A model generated the notes under the pieces. The model did not search any database, had not been told where the DNA came from, and saw nothing but the letters and a program-made list of their open reading frames with translations. From Streptomyces sp. NBC_00582 (GTDB taxonomy: Bacteria; Actinomycetota; Actinomycetes; Streptomycetales; Streptomycetaceae), in the NCBI RefSeq assembly GCF_036345155.1, contig NZ_CP107772.1:992001-1056000 (forward strand): a DNA stretch of 64,000 nt. Reading direction: 5' to 3'. A program made the translations under genes and the position numbers. Positions 34,746-43,685 of the stretch are shown here, one piece after another. Every line of letters starts with the position of its first letter. Position 1 is the first letter of the stretch.

Positions 34746-36215
34746 ATGTGGTTTCACCTCCCGTCTTCGGTCCGCCTGAGGCGATTACTCGCCGTCCTCG
34801 CACCCCTGCTGCTCGTATCGGCCTTCCTCGGAGCCCAGCCCGCCGACGCGGCGAGCGTGGACCCCGACGCCTCGTACGTGCTGGTCAACCGCAACAGCGG
34901 CAAAGCCCTGGACGTCTACAACAGGGCGACCGACGACGGCGCCCGCATCGCCCAGTGGACCAGGAACGATCAGAACCAGCAGCAGTGGCAGTTCGTCGAT
35001 TCCGGGGGCGGCTACTACCGCATCAAGTCCCGGCACTCGGGGAAAGTGCTGGACGTCCAGAACTGGTCCACCGCGAACGGCGGCTCGATCGTCCAGTGGG
35101 CCGACCTCAACGGCGCCAACCAGCAGTGGCGGCTGGCGGACAGCTCCGATGGATATGTGAGGCTCATCTCGCGCCACAGCGGCAAGGCCCTCGAAGTACA
35201 AGGCACCTCCACCGCCGACAACGCGGACATCGTCCAGTACGACGACTGGGGCGGCAGCAACCAGCAGTGGCGACTCGTCAAGGTCGGCGCCGACACCTCC
35301 GGCCCGTGCGATCTTCCGCCGACATACCGCTGGACATCGACGGGCGCCCTGGCGCAGCCCAAGCCGGGGTGGGTCTCGCTCAAGGACTTCACCGTCGTCC
35401 CCTACAACGGCAGGCAACTCGTCTATGCGACGACGCACGACACGGGGACGAAGTGGGGTTCGATGAACTTCGGCCTGTTCACCAACTGGTCGGAGATGGC
35501 CTCGGCCGGCCAGAACGCGATGTCGACTTCCGCCGTCGCGCCGACGCTCCTCTACTTCGCACCGAAGAACATCTGGGTGCTCGCCTACCAATGGGGCGGG
35601 ACCGCCTTCTCCTACCGGACGTCGAGCGACCCCACCAACCCGAATGGCTGGTCATCCCAGCAGGTGCTCTTCTCCGGAAGCATTTCCGGCTCTGGAACAG
35701 GACCCATCGACCAGACGCTCATCGGTGACGGAACGAACATGTACCTGTTCTTCGCCGGTGACAACGGCAAGATCTACCGAGCCAGTATGCCGATCGGGAA
35801 CTTCCCGGGCAGCTTCGGCACGGCCTCGACCGTGGTCATGAGCGATACGACCAACAACCTCTTCGAAGCCCCGCAGGTCTACAAGCTGCAGGGCCAGAAC
35901 CGCTACCTCATGATCGTCGAGGCGATCGGCTCACAGGGGCACCGCTACTTCCGCTCGTTCACGGCCACCAGTCTGAACGGCTCATGGACACCCCAGGCAG
36001 CGACCGAGAGCAATCCCTTCGCCGGCAAGGCCAACAGCGGCGCCACCTGGACCAACGACATCAGCCACGGCGAGCTGATCCGCACCAGCCCTGATCAGAC
36101 CATGACCGTCGATCCCTGCAATCTGCGGTTGCTCTACCAGGGGCGCAGCCCCAACTCAGGCGGCGACTACGGTCTACTGCCCTACCGTCCCGGTCTGCTG
36201 ACTCTGCAGCGCTGA
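34746..36215 (+). CDS. secreted CBM13-GH62 alpha-L-arabinofuranosidase
   Basis: 489 aa, ATG after AGGAGG. A signal peptide runs to about residue 36 (QPADA). Residues 38-178 are a ricin-type CBM13 with three QxW-type repeats ([25 protein letters not shown]) that bind xylan. After a short linker, residues 190-489 are GH62 with the catalytic-site residues Asp214 (SLKDFTVV), Asp322 (PIDQT) and Glu374 (FEAPQV). The order CBM13 then GH62 matches Streptomyces AbfB. It removes arabinose side groups so the facing xylanase can cut the backbone. Confidence 0.93.
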   Translation: MWFHLPSSVRLRRLLAVLAPLLLVSAFLGAQPADAASVDPDASYVLVNRNSGKALDVYNRATDDGARIAQWTRNDQNQQQWQFVDSGGGYYRIKSRHSGKVLDVQNWSTANGGSIVQWADLNGANQQWRLADSSDGYVRLISRHSGKALEVQGTSTADNADIVQYDDWGGSNQQWRLVKVGADTSGPCDLPPTYRWTSTGALAQPKPGWVSLKDFTVVPYNGRQLVYATTHDTGTKWGSMNFGLFTNWSEMASAGQNAMSTSAVAPTLLYFAPKNIWVLAYQWGGTAFSYRTSSDPTNPNGWSSQQVLFSGSISGSGTGPIDQTLIGDGTNMYLFFAGDNGKIYRASMPIGNFPGSFGTASTVVMSDTTNNLFEAPQVYKLQGQNRYLMIVEAIGSQGHRYFRSFTATSLNGSWTPQAATESNPFAGKANSGATWTNDISHGELIRTSPDQTMTVDPCNLRLLYQGRSPNSGGDYGLLPYRPGLLTLQR

Positions 36216-36284
36216 CGGTATGACACGGGTACGGCTCCGGTAGGACGCCGACGTGGCGGGCCTGGGCGCAGGCCAGGTCGGGCG

Positions 36285-36321
36285 TGTGGCACCAGCAGAC
36301 GAGGAACCTGCTGGTGCCACA
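36285..36321. terminator. strong bidirectional hairpin terminator
   Basis: TGTGGCACCAGCAG pairs perfectly with CTGCTGGTGCCACA (14-base stem, nine-base loop), between the converging GH62 and ABC transporter genes. Confidence 0.85.
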
Positions 36322-36339
36322 TTCACCGGGGAAACTCGG

Positions 36340-38259
36340 TCATGTGCGCCCGGTGCCCGTGCGAGCGGGCGACGGTGTCCTGCGGTCCCCGTCCGGCTCC
36401 GGATCGGCCGGTCCGGGGAGTCCGCCGGGATCGGCCACCGGGACCGGGCGTCCCGGGGTCGACTCCGTGCTCTCGCCGAGGAAGCCGCCCGACTGGTGCT
36501 GCCACAGCTTGGCGTAGGCACCGCTCGCCGCGAGCAGTTCCTCGTGGGTGCCCTGTTCGACGACGCTTCCGCGGTCGAGGACGACGAGACGGTCCATGCC
36601 GGCGACGGTGCTCAGGCGGTGGGCGACCACGAGGGCCGTACGTCCCTCCATCAACCGCCACAGGGCGTCCTGGACGAGGATCTCGCTCTCCGAGTCGAGC
36701 GCGCTGGTCGCCTCGTCGAGCAGCAGGATCGGGGCGTCGCGCAGGATGGCCCTGGCGAGGGCGACGCGCTGGCGCTGGCCACCCGAGAGTTTGACTCCCC
36801 GCTCCCCCACCAGAGTGTCGAAGCCGTCGGGGAGTTGGTCGGCGAACTCGGTGACGTGCGCGGCCACGGCCGCCGCGTGGATCTCCTCGTCGCCGGCGCC
36901 GGGCCGGGCGAAGGCGATGTTGTCCCGCAGGCTGCGGTGGAACATGGCGGGTTCCTGCGGGACGTAGGCGATCAGTGAGCGCAGGTCGGTCTGGCGCAGT
37001 CGGCTGATGTCCTGACCACCGATCAGGATGCGTCCGTCGTCGACGTCCGACATCCTCAGCAGGAGCCGGGTGAGTGTGGTCTTGCCGCCGCCGGACCTGC
37101 CGACCAGACCGATTCGTGCGCCTGCGGGCACATCCAGGTCGAGCCCCCGGAAGATCGGCTTCGCACCCGCGTGGGCGAAGGTGACCGCCTCGAAGCGGAT
37201 GCCGGTGTCCCGCGGTGCGAGCGGTTCCGGTTCCGTCGGGTCGAGCACGATGGGCGGGTCGAGCAGCAACTCGGTGAACTGCGCGGCCTCGGTCATCGAG
37301 CTTTCCAGCCGCCGGTAGATCTGGTTGAACTCGAACATGATCTGGGTGGCGTTGGAGTAGTAGGTGAAGGCCACGACGACCTCCTCCACTCCCTGGCCCG
37401 AGCCGCCGAAGGCGATGGCGACCGACAGGCCCAGCACGTTGGTCAGCACGGACAGCGGTGCGATCAGGGTGTCGACGCGCAGATTGCCGTAGTCCCACGA
37501 CCGCAGGGTCAGACGCCGGGAGTCCGCGACGCGGGTGCGGTGTTCGTCGGCCTCCCGCCGCTCGGCCGCGAACGCGCGGATGGTCTCCATGTTCATGAGG
37601 CTGTCGGCGACATGTCCGGAGACCCGGGCGAGCGCGGCCTCACGGTCGTTGACGAGTCTCTGGCGGCGGCGGATCAGCGGTGTCGCGGCCACTACCGTCA
37701 GCGCGATCATCGTGAGAAGGCCGACGACGAGCATCGGTTCGTAGCTCCACAGCACCACGGCACCGAAGAGCAGAGGGACGAGGCTGCCCACGATCCGGTA
37801 CGTCACCGTGTCGACGAAGTCCTCGAAGCGCTTGCCGAAGCTCAGCACCCGTTTGGTCAGGGAGCCGGCGAAGTTGTCGTGGAAGAACGCCGCGTCCTTC
37901 GCGAGGAGTTCGTCCATGCCGCTCACGTACAGGTGTTCCATGCCGAGGGCGTCCACGCGGTTCAGGCAGTGCTGCCCGACCCGCCACACGGCCTCGGCGA
38001 GCAACAGCGTCACGCCGAAGCCCAGCACGTACGGCAGTGCCGAGGTGAGCGTGAAACCGCTGTCGTCGGCGGCCTTCCCCGCCAGTTTGGCGATCAGCAG
38101 GGGGGCGATGTAGCGGGTGCCGATGTTGCCCACGGCCGGCAGCAGAAGCGCGGGCAGGGCCAGTCGGCGTAGTCGGATCAGTTCCCGTCCGTAGCGGCGC
38201 AGTGCCAGAACGACCGCGCTCCTGCCCGGTGTCGGCGCTTGTGCATCTGTGGTCCCCAT
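36340..38259 (-). CDS. ABC exporter (fused membrane and ATPase domains)
   Basis: 639 aa. Six transmembrane helices span about 35-320. The ATPase domain has Walker A GRSGGGKT (387-394), Q-loop VPQEP, signature LSGGQ (491-495), Walker B LLLDEA (512-517) and the H-loop VVAHRLS. A 60-residue Pro/Gly-rich tail follows. It is a type IV exporter half-transporter that should act as a dimer. The substrate is unknown. No partner half is adjacent, so it may homodimerise. It is monocistronic and terminated by the hairpin at 36285. Confidence 0.93.
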   Translation of the reverse strand: MGTTDAQAPTPGRSAVVLALRRYGRELIRLRRLALPALLLPAVGNIGTRYIAPLLIAKLAGKAADDSGFTLTSALPYVLGFGVTLLLAEAVWRVGQHCLNRVDALGMEHLYVSGMDELLAKDAAFFHDNFAGSLTKRVLSFGKRFEDFVDTVTYRIVGSLVPLLFGAVVLWSYEPMLVVGLLTMIALTVVAATPLIRRRQRLVNDREAALARVSGHVADSLMNMETIRAFAAERREADEHRTRVADSRRLTLRSWDYGNLRVDTLIAPLSVLTNVLGLSVAIAFGGSGQGVEEVVVAFTYYSNATQIMFEFNQIYRRLESSMTEAAQFTELLLDPPIVLDPTEPEPLAPRDTGIRFEAVTFAHAGAKPIFRGLDLDVPAGARIGLVGRSGGGKTTLTRLLLRMSDVDDGRILIGGQDISRLRQTDLRSLIAYVPQEPAMFHRSLRDNIAFARPGAGDEEIHAAAVAAHVTEFADQLPDGFDTLVGERGVKLSGGQRQRVALARAILRDAPILLLDEATSALDSESEILVQDALWRLMEGRTALVVAHRLSTVAGMDRLVVLDRGSVVEQGTHEELLAASGAYAKLWQHQSGGFLGESTESTPGRPVPVADPGGLPGPADPEPDGDRRTPSPARTGTGRT

Positions 38260-38366
38260 TACGCTCCCGGAGGTTCGGAAGTCGGAATTGTCCCGTCAGG
38301 GGAGATCCTCAGTCCACGCATTTAACGCGGAATGGCGAGAACCGGGCACCGCCAGCGGTAGGGGGT

Positions 38367-38405
38367 GGGACCTGGGGTGAGCGCGATGACGTCACCCCCG
38401 GTCCC
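38367..38405 (-). terminator. hairpin terminator after the S33 peptidase gene
   Basis: GGGACC-T-GGGGTGA pairs with TCACCCC-C-GGTCCC: a 14-position stem with one mismatch and an 11-base loop, just past the peptidase stop in its direction of transcription. Confidence 0.7.
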
Positions 38406-38412
38406 CTGGGGT

Positions 38413-39903
38413 TCACTCGCAGGAGACGTCGTGGTCCGGCCGCTCGCCCTTCGCGAGGAAGCGCGAGACGGTGGCGTCGCCGCAGGCGTTGCCGTTGTCG
38501 AGGTAGGCGTCGTGGCCGGTGGAGTTGACGGTCACCATGACGGCACGGTCGCCGAGGGCCACGCGTAGCTTGCGGGCGCCGGCGAGCGGGGTCGCCACGT
38601 CATGCTCGTTCTGGACGAGAAGGATGTTCGACCGTCCCCGGTCGGTGATCCGCACCGGCGCCTGCTCCGGCCGGGGCCAGGAGGCGCAGAGCATCGCGTT
38701 CCTCGGCATCCCCGCGGTCAGCGGATACGTCGCCCGGCTGTCGGCGACGCTCTTCTCGTAGGCGGCGGCCGAGGTGGGCCAGGCGCTGTCGTTGCAGATG
38801 GTCGCGGCGCCCACCGCGACCGCGTTCTGCATCAGCGGCTCGGGCGGGGCGGGCGGGGCAGGCGGTACGGTGCCCCGGCGTGCGTCCCGGATCAGCTGGG
38901 CCAGCTTCGGGAAGTCGTCGGGGTCGTAGAGGTGGTCCAGCATGCTCTGGCGCAGCATGGTGCCGTTCAGCACCTCGGGGTTGGCGCCCGGCCAGGGCAG
39001 GGGGTGGCGGTCGAGGCGCGCGGCGAGGCCGAGGAAGACCGACCGCACCTCGGCCGGCGTGCGGGCCACGCGGTCGGGGTTGCCCGGCCGGGAGGCCCAC
39101 TTCGCGAACTCGGCGAACACGTCCTCGACGCCCTGTTCGAACCCGGCGAGCCAAGCCCGGGAGACCTGGGTGCGGCCGAAGTCGCCGGTGGGATCCAGAT
39201 TGCTGTCCAGGACGATGCGGTCGGTGCGGTCGGCGAACAGCTCGCTGTAGACGGCGCCGATGTACGAGCCGTACGAGACGCCCCATGCGGAGATCCGCCG
39301 TTCGCCGAGCGCGGCCCGGATACGGTCGATGTCGCGGGCGTTGTCGGCCGTGCTGATGTGGCGCAGCAGTTCGCCGCCGTTGTGGGTGCAGGCGTCCGCC
39401 ATTCGGCGCCCGGCGGCCATGTTCTCGGTGATGGATCCGTCGGCGGCGGGCCAGGGGCGCAGCCTGGAGGGGGCGAGGTCGGAGCGGTCGAGGTCGCAGT
39501 CGACCGGTGCGGAGGGGGTGTTGCCGCGCGGGGCGAACCCGATGATGTCGTAGGCCTCCCGCACCTCCTTGGGTAACCGCTGCCCCTTCTCCAACGGTTC
39601 GTCGAGGCTGGAGCCGCCGGGCCCGCCGGGGATCAGGAGCAGCGCCCCGCGGCGGGCGCCGGGCTTCTCGCTCGGGATGCGGGAGACGGCGATGCCGATC
39701 TTTCGGCCGCCGGGATCGGAGTAGTCCATCGGCACGAACACGGTCGTGCACTCCTGCCGGGCGTCGCGCTGTCCGCTCCCCTCGCACGTGCTCCACCGGA
39801 GGGGTTCGGCGGATGCGCCGACCGGCGCGACCGAGCCGAGGATGACGACGGAGGCGGCCGTGATGACTGCGGTTCTCGTGATGTGTTTCCTGATCTCCTT
39901 CAT
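38413..39903 (-). CDS. secreted S33-family alpha/beta-hydrolase (tripeptidyl aminopeptidase-like)
   Basis: 496 aa. The ATG at 39903 gives a clean signal peptide (MKEIRKHITRTAVITAASVV and then the cut near GASA, about residue 32). The longer frame adds a non-signal stretch. The nucleophile elbow is WGVSYGSYIG with Ser210. The oxyanion-type IPGGPGGSS is at 91-99, the acid in NEHDVATPLAGA and the His in STGHDAYLD. Members release tripeptides or prolyl peptides outside the cell and occur widely in Streptomyces. Two Cys pairs may be disulphides. Monocistronic with a terminator. Confidence 0.88.
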   Translation of the reverse strand: MKEIRKHITRTAVITAASVVILGSVAPVGASAEPLRWSTCEGSGQRDARQECTTVFVPMDYSDPGGRKIGIAVSRIPSEKPGARRGALLLIPGGPGGSSLDEPLEKGQRLPKEVREAYDIIGFAPRGNTPSAPVDCDLDRSDLAPSRLRPWPAADGSITENMAAGRRMADACTHNGGELLRHISTADNARDIDRIRAALGERRISAWGVSYGSYIGAVYSELFADRTDRIVLDSNLDPTGDFGRTQVSRAWLAGFEQGVEDVFAEFAKWASRPGNPDRVARTPAEVRSVFLGLAARLDRHPLPWPGANPEVLNGTMLRQSMLDHLYDPDDFPKLAQLIRDARRGTVPPAPPAPPEPLMQNAVAVGAATICNDSAWPTSAAAYEKSVADSRATYPLTAGMPRNAMLCASWPRPEQAPVRITDRGRSNILLVQNEHDVATPLAGARKLRVALGDRAVMVTVNSTGHDAYLDNGNACGDATVSRFLAKGERPDHDVSCE

Positions 39904-40076
39904 GCGGACGAGCCTGGCCGACCATGCCCACCTCGCCCATCCGGGGAACAGCCTGATTCGCATGGGGGGTTACCCCTGTTCCGCCCTCGGGGTTTCCCCC
40001 GTGTCCCGTCGTAGCCGGACCTGGCACGAGTGGACCGGTGCCGGCCGGGCTGCCGCCGTTCGCTCCGGCGGCCTTC

Positions 40077-40388
40077 CTACAGGTCGAGGACCGCGCGGAG
40101 CGCGTTGTCGACGAGTTCCTGCTGTTCGGGGCCGATGCTGCCGTGCAGGGTGCCGGTCTCGAAGCGCGGGGCGGAGAGCTGGAGGAGGTTGACGGCGACC
40201 AGGGAGGCGTCGACCGGAGTGGTCAGATGCACGCTCATCGCCGTGTCGGGGTGCTGCGCCGGAGCGTGGAGCACCAGGACGACCACGGCGCCGTAGGCCT
40301 CGGCGAGCCCGTCGAGGCTGACCACGAGAACGGTACGCGTGCCCTTCCCCGTGTCGACATCCCAGACGTCCCCCTTGCGGATCGTCAC
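40077..40388 (-). CDS. MazF/PemK-like toxin
   Basis: 103 aa. It begins TIRKGDVWDVDTGKG, the typical first strand of MazF/PemK ribonucleases, with a later strand LVVSLDGLAEAYGAVVVLVL. The GTG start overlaps the antitoxin stop by four bases (GTGA). MazF toxins cut mRNA at short motifs. The loop after the first strand is shorter than in E. coli MazF. With the upstream RHH-like gene it forms a toxin-antitoxin pair. Confidence 0.72.
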   Translation of the reverse strand: MTIRKGDVWDVDTGKGTRTVLVVSLDGLAEAYGAVVVLVLHAPAQHPDTAMSVHLTTPVDASLVAVNLLQLSAPRFETGTLHGSIGPEQQELVDNALRAVLDL

Positions 40389-40570
40389 AGGGCGTCGCCC
40401 TCGCCCGCGAGGTCGAGGGGCGCGATGGAGGCGAGCTTGCGTGCGGCGTCGAGCGTCATCTGCCGACGTACGGCGCGCAGGATGTAGTCGTTCAGTGACG
40501 GGGCGCCTGCCGCGGCGTCGCGCAGCGGCTTGTCCATGGCGTCGGGGATCCGCAAGGTGATGGCAGTCAT
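40385..40570 (-). CDS. antitoxin, ribbon-helix-helix type
   Basis: 61 aa. TAITLRIPDAMDKPLRDAA followed by LNDYILRAVRRQM is the strand-helix-helix of RHH DNA-binding antitoxins. The polar C-terminal tail would wrap the toxin. It precedes and overlaps the toxin gene and is likely to repress its own promoter. Confidence 0.78.
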   Translation of the reverse strand: MTAITLRIPDAMDKPLRDAAAGAPSLNDYILRAVRRQMTLDAARKLASIAPLDLAGEGDAL

Positions 40571-40730
40571 GCAACCAAATCTAGTGGCATAGGTGCCGTC
40601 ACCGGAAGCCTTTCCCCACCGGCAGGCCGAGAGCCCGTCCGTCAGGGGAGCGGGATGCCGTTGGCGGCTCGCAAGGAGCGGGTACCCGGTGGCCCGCACC
40701 GCACATCGGACAGACTCGGAGGTGATCACC

Positions 40731-41210
40731 ATGACGGACACCACCAGCATCGGCTCGCCCATCCGCCCGGATGCGGGCGGGGGCACTCTCAAGGGCCGTA
40801 CGGCGGCCGACACCCCGGCGGGGATACGCGGCAGGACGAGGATCGCGGACGGCGTCGTGGCCAAGATCGCGGGCATGGCCACCCGCGAGATACCGGGCAT
40901 CCACCGTCTGGGCGCCGGCATGGCACGTGCCGTGGGCGCCGTGCGGGAACGTGTCCCCGGCACCTCGGGCGGAAGCGTCACCAGCGGCGTGAAGGTCGAG
41001 GTGGGCGAGCGCCAGGCAGCCGTCGACCTGGACGTCGTCGTCGAATACGGCACGTCCATCGCCGAGGTCACCGGTGAGGCGCGCACCAACGTCATCGGCG
41101 CCGTGGAACGGATGACGGGCCTGGAGGTCGTCGAGGTGAACATCGCCGTGAACGACGTCCACCTCCCCGACGAGGAGGAATCGAAGCCGGAGGAAGACCG
41201 CGTGAGATAG
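40731..41210 (+). CDS. Asp23/Gls24-family envelope stress protein
   Basis: 159 aa, ATG after GGAGGTGATC. Core motifs: RTRIADGVVAKIAGMATREI, then a SGVKVEVGERQAAVDLDVVV strand and the ending VIGAVERMTGLEVVEVNIAV. In Gram-positives Asp23/Gls24 proteins line the cell membrane and respond to alkaline or envelope stress, often with an amphipathic anchor partner (AmaP). No such partner is adjacent. The 30-residue N-terminal extension is charged and flexible. Confidence 0.9.
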   Translation: MTDTTSIGSPIRPDAGGGTLKGRTAADTPAGIRGRTRIADGVVAKIAGMATREIPGIHRLGAGMARAVGAVRERVPGTSGGSVTSGVKVEVGERQAAVDLDVVVEYGTSIAEVTGEARTNVIGAVERMTGLEVVEVNIAVNDVHLPDEEESKPEEDRVR

Positions 41211-41279
41211 CCCCCGGGCACCTCTGCTGCCCCGCCGCCCGCGAAGACATGGCGTTCTTCGAGACCCCTTCCTGGGTCC

Positions 41280-41643
41280 GGGGTACCTGCTCGCGGCAGG
41301 GCGGGCCGACGGTTCGGTCGGGCTGTGGGACCTCGCGTCGCGGGAACATGTGGGTGACCTGACGGGGCACGACGGTTTCGTGTGGACCCTGTGCGAGGTC
41401 CCCGACGGCGACCGGGCGCTCCTCGCGTCGGCCCGACGGGACGCCGGGCGGACGTGGACGGGCGCATCCTCGTCGTCGCCGGCGGGGACGGGCCAGGCAC
41501 CCTGGTCCGGGACCCGTCCACCGGCGCACGCTCCACGTCCTCGGCCACGACCTCGCCGGTCTGCTCGGCGGCACGGCCGGGTACGCGGCGTCTGCCAGGA
41601 CTCGGACGGACACGGCGGCTCCCTCGTCGTCACCGTGGGGTAG
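41280..41643 (+). pseudogene. WD40-repeat protein remnant
   Basis: One frame reads AAGRADGSVGLWDLASREHV, then GDLTGHDGFVWTLCEVPDGD, a full WD40 blade. After a frameshift near 41450 another frame reads DGRILVVAGGDGPGTLVRDP, part of the next blade. It stops at 41641-41643. No start codon is linked. A decayed WD40 gene, probably from a long repeat protein. Confidence 0.5.
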
Positions 41644-41872
41644 GACGACGGACCCCGGGTGTGGGACAGCGCAAGCGAACTCGACGCCTGGGCGACTGTG
41701 CGACGTGGCGAGGAGGCGGTGGGCCTCCTCGGTCCACGTCTCCGAGCTGGGCGCGTGGTGCCAGCGCCCGGCGGTGCCCGGCCGGTCGGGGGCGCCCGTC
41801 GCACCGTATGCGAGCAGGTGCACGCTCCTGCCCGCCCCGGCGGTCGCGCTCACCTGTTCCATGAACGCGGGC

Positions 41873-41970
41873 ATCGCTCGGGGGTCGGCCACCAAGGTGC
41901 CAGGCACCAATCCGATCGCCTACGCCGTGGCGCGCGCCGACGCGCGGCCGTTCGTCGTCCGACCGCGTCC
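41873..41970 (+). pseudogene. scrap resembling a malate/L-lactate (Ldh-type) dehydrogenase
   Basis: Reads KVPGTNPIAYAVARADARPF, the NAD-binding strand segment (xGTNPxAxAVPRA) of the sulfolactate/malate Ldh family. Nothing else of the gene survives on either side. The opposite strand here holds other protein-like pieces (PAFMEQVSATAGAGRSVHLL), so the whole 41.2-42.0 kb stretch looks like mixed decayed genes. Confidence 0.3.
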
Positions 41971-42023
41971 GGGCCGACCGGCTCCTCGCCGCGACCCGTC
42001 GGCGAAGAAGGGCCGCGCCGGTG

Positions 42024-42902
42024 TCAGGCGAGCGCGAAGGAGCGCTTGGCGAAGCCCATCATGAAACCGTCGATGGCCGTGCGGGCGGGCTGTTCGGCGT
42101 TGTCGGCGCTGCCGAGGGTGATGAAGATCGGCAGGAAGTGGTCGGGGGTGGGGTGCGCGAAGGGCATGCCCGGCGCACGGGTGGCGTAGGCGGCGAGTTC
42201 GTCGACGTCACCGCGCGCGAGGGCGTCGGCGGCCCAGGCGTCGAAGTCGGACGACCAGGCGGGGACGGCGCCTTCGAACATCTCCCGGGTGACGAAGGGC
42301 AGCCCGTGGGTCATGAAGCCCGAGCCGATGACGAGGACGCCCTCCTCGCGCAGCGAGGTGAGACGCCGCCCCATGTCCATGAGACGCCCGGGGTCGTGGG
42401 AGGGCATGGACATCTGCAGGACGGGGATGTCACCGAGGGGGTACATCGCCATGAGCGGCACCCAGGCCCCGTGGTCCAGGCCGCGGCGGGTGTGCTGGTG
42501 GAGAGGTACACCGTCGGGCATGGTCGCCGCGACACGGTGGGCGAGCGCGGTCGCGTCGGGGGTGTCGTACCGCATCCGGTAGTAGCGCGGATGGAAGCCG
42601 CCGAAGTCGTAGACCAGCGGGGTGCCCGCGGCTGAGGCGGAGACGGCGAGCGGGGCGTCCTCCCAGTGCGCGGAGACGATCAGGATCGCCGTGGGCTTCG
42701 GCAGGGACTGCGCCCAGTCGAACAGCTGCCGCAGCCAGGGGCCGTCGTCGAAGAGCGGGGGTGCGCCGTGGCTGAGGTAGAGAGCGGGAAGCGGACCGTC
42801 GGCCGGCGTCCATGCCCGCTGCGCGCGGGCCCGGGGCAGCGCCCCGGTCAGGAAGGCGTCATAGGCGCCGCCGGGTGTCTCGGGGTCGAGGATGGATCGC
42901 AC
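42024..42902 (-). CDS. LigB/DODA-type extradiol aromatic ring-opening dioxygenase
   Basis: 292 aa, GTG at 42902 after GGAAAGG. Metal-binding pattern of class III extradiol enzymes: YLSHGAPPLFDD, IVSAHWED, then HTRRGLDHGAWVPLMAM and the acidic residues after it. The closing FAHPTPDHFLPIFITLGSAD motif is the C-terminal hallmark. It cleaves catechol-like rings using Fe(II) or acts on DOPA-like substrates. A MarR gene lies just upstream on the same strand and likely controls it. It is an inducible two-gene detoxification or catabolic unit. Confidence 0.9.
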   Translation of the reverse strand: MRSILDPETPGGAYDAFLTGALPRARAQRAWTPADGPLPALYLSHGAPPLFDDGPWLRQLFDWAQSLPKPTAILIVSAHWEDAPLAVSASAAGTPLVYDFGGFHPRYYRMRYDTPDATALAHRVAATMPDGVPLHQHTRRGLDHGAWVPLMAMYPLGDIPVLQMSMPSHDPGRLMDMGRRLTSLREEGVLVIGSGFMTHGLPFVTREMFEGAVPAWSSDFDAWAADALARGDVDELAAYATRAPGMPFAHPTPDHFLPIFITLGSADNAEQPARTAIDGFMMGFAKRSFALA

Positions 42903-43015
42903 GGGGTGCCTTTCCGGTGGGGAGGGAGGGGGTCGGGGTCGCCGGACGCGGCCGGAGTCGGAGTCGGAGTCGCCGATCACCGGTCGTACGCCGGGCCGGG
43001 CGCCGTCGGTGTCCG

Positions 43016-43498
43016 TCAGCCACCCGGGCAGAATCCCTCGGGGCTGATGGTGGTGTTGATACGGCGTCCCGCCTCCCGCACCTGCTTCTGCTGAGCCTTG
43101 GTGAGCGGGTCGAAGACCAGGCGGCGCACCTCGGCGACATGGCCCGGGGCGGTGGCGACGACCTTGTCCCAGCCGGCGTCGGTGAGGGTGGCCAGGGTGT
43201 AACGGCCGTCGTCGGGATCGGGGGTACGGCGCACCCACCCCTGCTTCTCCAGCCGCTTGACGGTGTGGGACAGCCGGGAGAGCGAGGCGACGGCGAATTG
43301 GGCCAGCACGCTCATCCGCAGCGTGCGCTCCGGCGTCATGGAGAGCCCCGCGAGCACCTGGTACTCGAAGTGACTGATCCCGGCGTCACGCTGGAGCTGG
43401 GCGTCCAGCGCGCCCGGAAGCTGGATGAGCAGCCCGGCCAACGCCCTCCAGGTGTCCTGCTCCTCGTCGTCGAGCCAGTGGGGCTCATCAGCGCTCAT
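43016..43498 (-). CDS. MarR-family regulator
   Basis: 160 aa. The winged helix (FEYQVLAGLSMTPERTLRMS, then SRLSHTVKRLEKQGWVRRTP with DDGRYTLATLTDAG as wing) is that of the MarR fold. It precedes the LigB dioxygenase by 113 bases on the same strand. A perfect palindrome of the classic MarR type lies just upstream of its start. It probably represses itself and the dioxygenase and is released by a phenolic ligand. Confidence 0.9.
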   Translation of the reverse strand: MSADEPHWLDDEEQDTWRALAGLLIQLPGALDAQLQRDAGISHFEYQVLAGLSMTPERTLRMSVLAQFAVASLSRLSHTVKRLEKQGWVRRTPDPDDGRYTLATLTDAGWDKVVATAPGHVAEVRRLVFDPLTKAQQKQVREAGRRINTTISPEGFCPGG

Positions 43499-43510
43499 AC
43501 GACGAGCATA

Positions 43511-43526
43511 ACTTGAAGCATCAAGT
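43511..43526. promoter_or_regulatory. MarR-type operator palindrome
   Basis: ACTTGA-AGCA-TCAAGT is a perfect 16-bp inverted repeat 13 bases upstream of the MarR ATG. TTGA/TCAA half-sites with a four-base spacer are common MarR operators. Autoregulation is likely. Confidence 0.65.
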
Positions 43527-43607
43527 CATTGGACAACGATGACAGACGGGAAGTCGCGCTCACCGAATCGTCGACGAGGCCGCCCTCGCGGAGGAGACCG
43601 GCGTCGA

Positions 43608-43685
43608 TGGGGGCGCGGCTCCTTCACCGAGTCGTTCCCCTGGTTGGGCTACGAACGCGCCGAGTACGACGTGCTTGAACGGCTC
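43608..43685 (+). pseudogene. scrap of an LLM-class flavin-dependent oxidoreductase
   Basis: Reads WGRGSFTESFPWLGYERAEY then DVLERLR. This matches the conserved GRGxFTESFPLFGYDLxDY stretch of an LLM-class monooxygenase branch. The sequence before it is frameshifted, and after it the amidohydrolase end overlaps. Only a 26-codon fragment survives. Confidence 0.38.
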
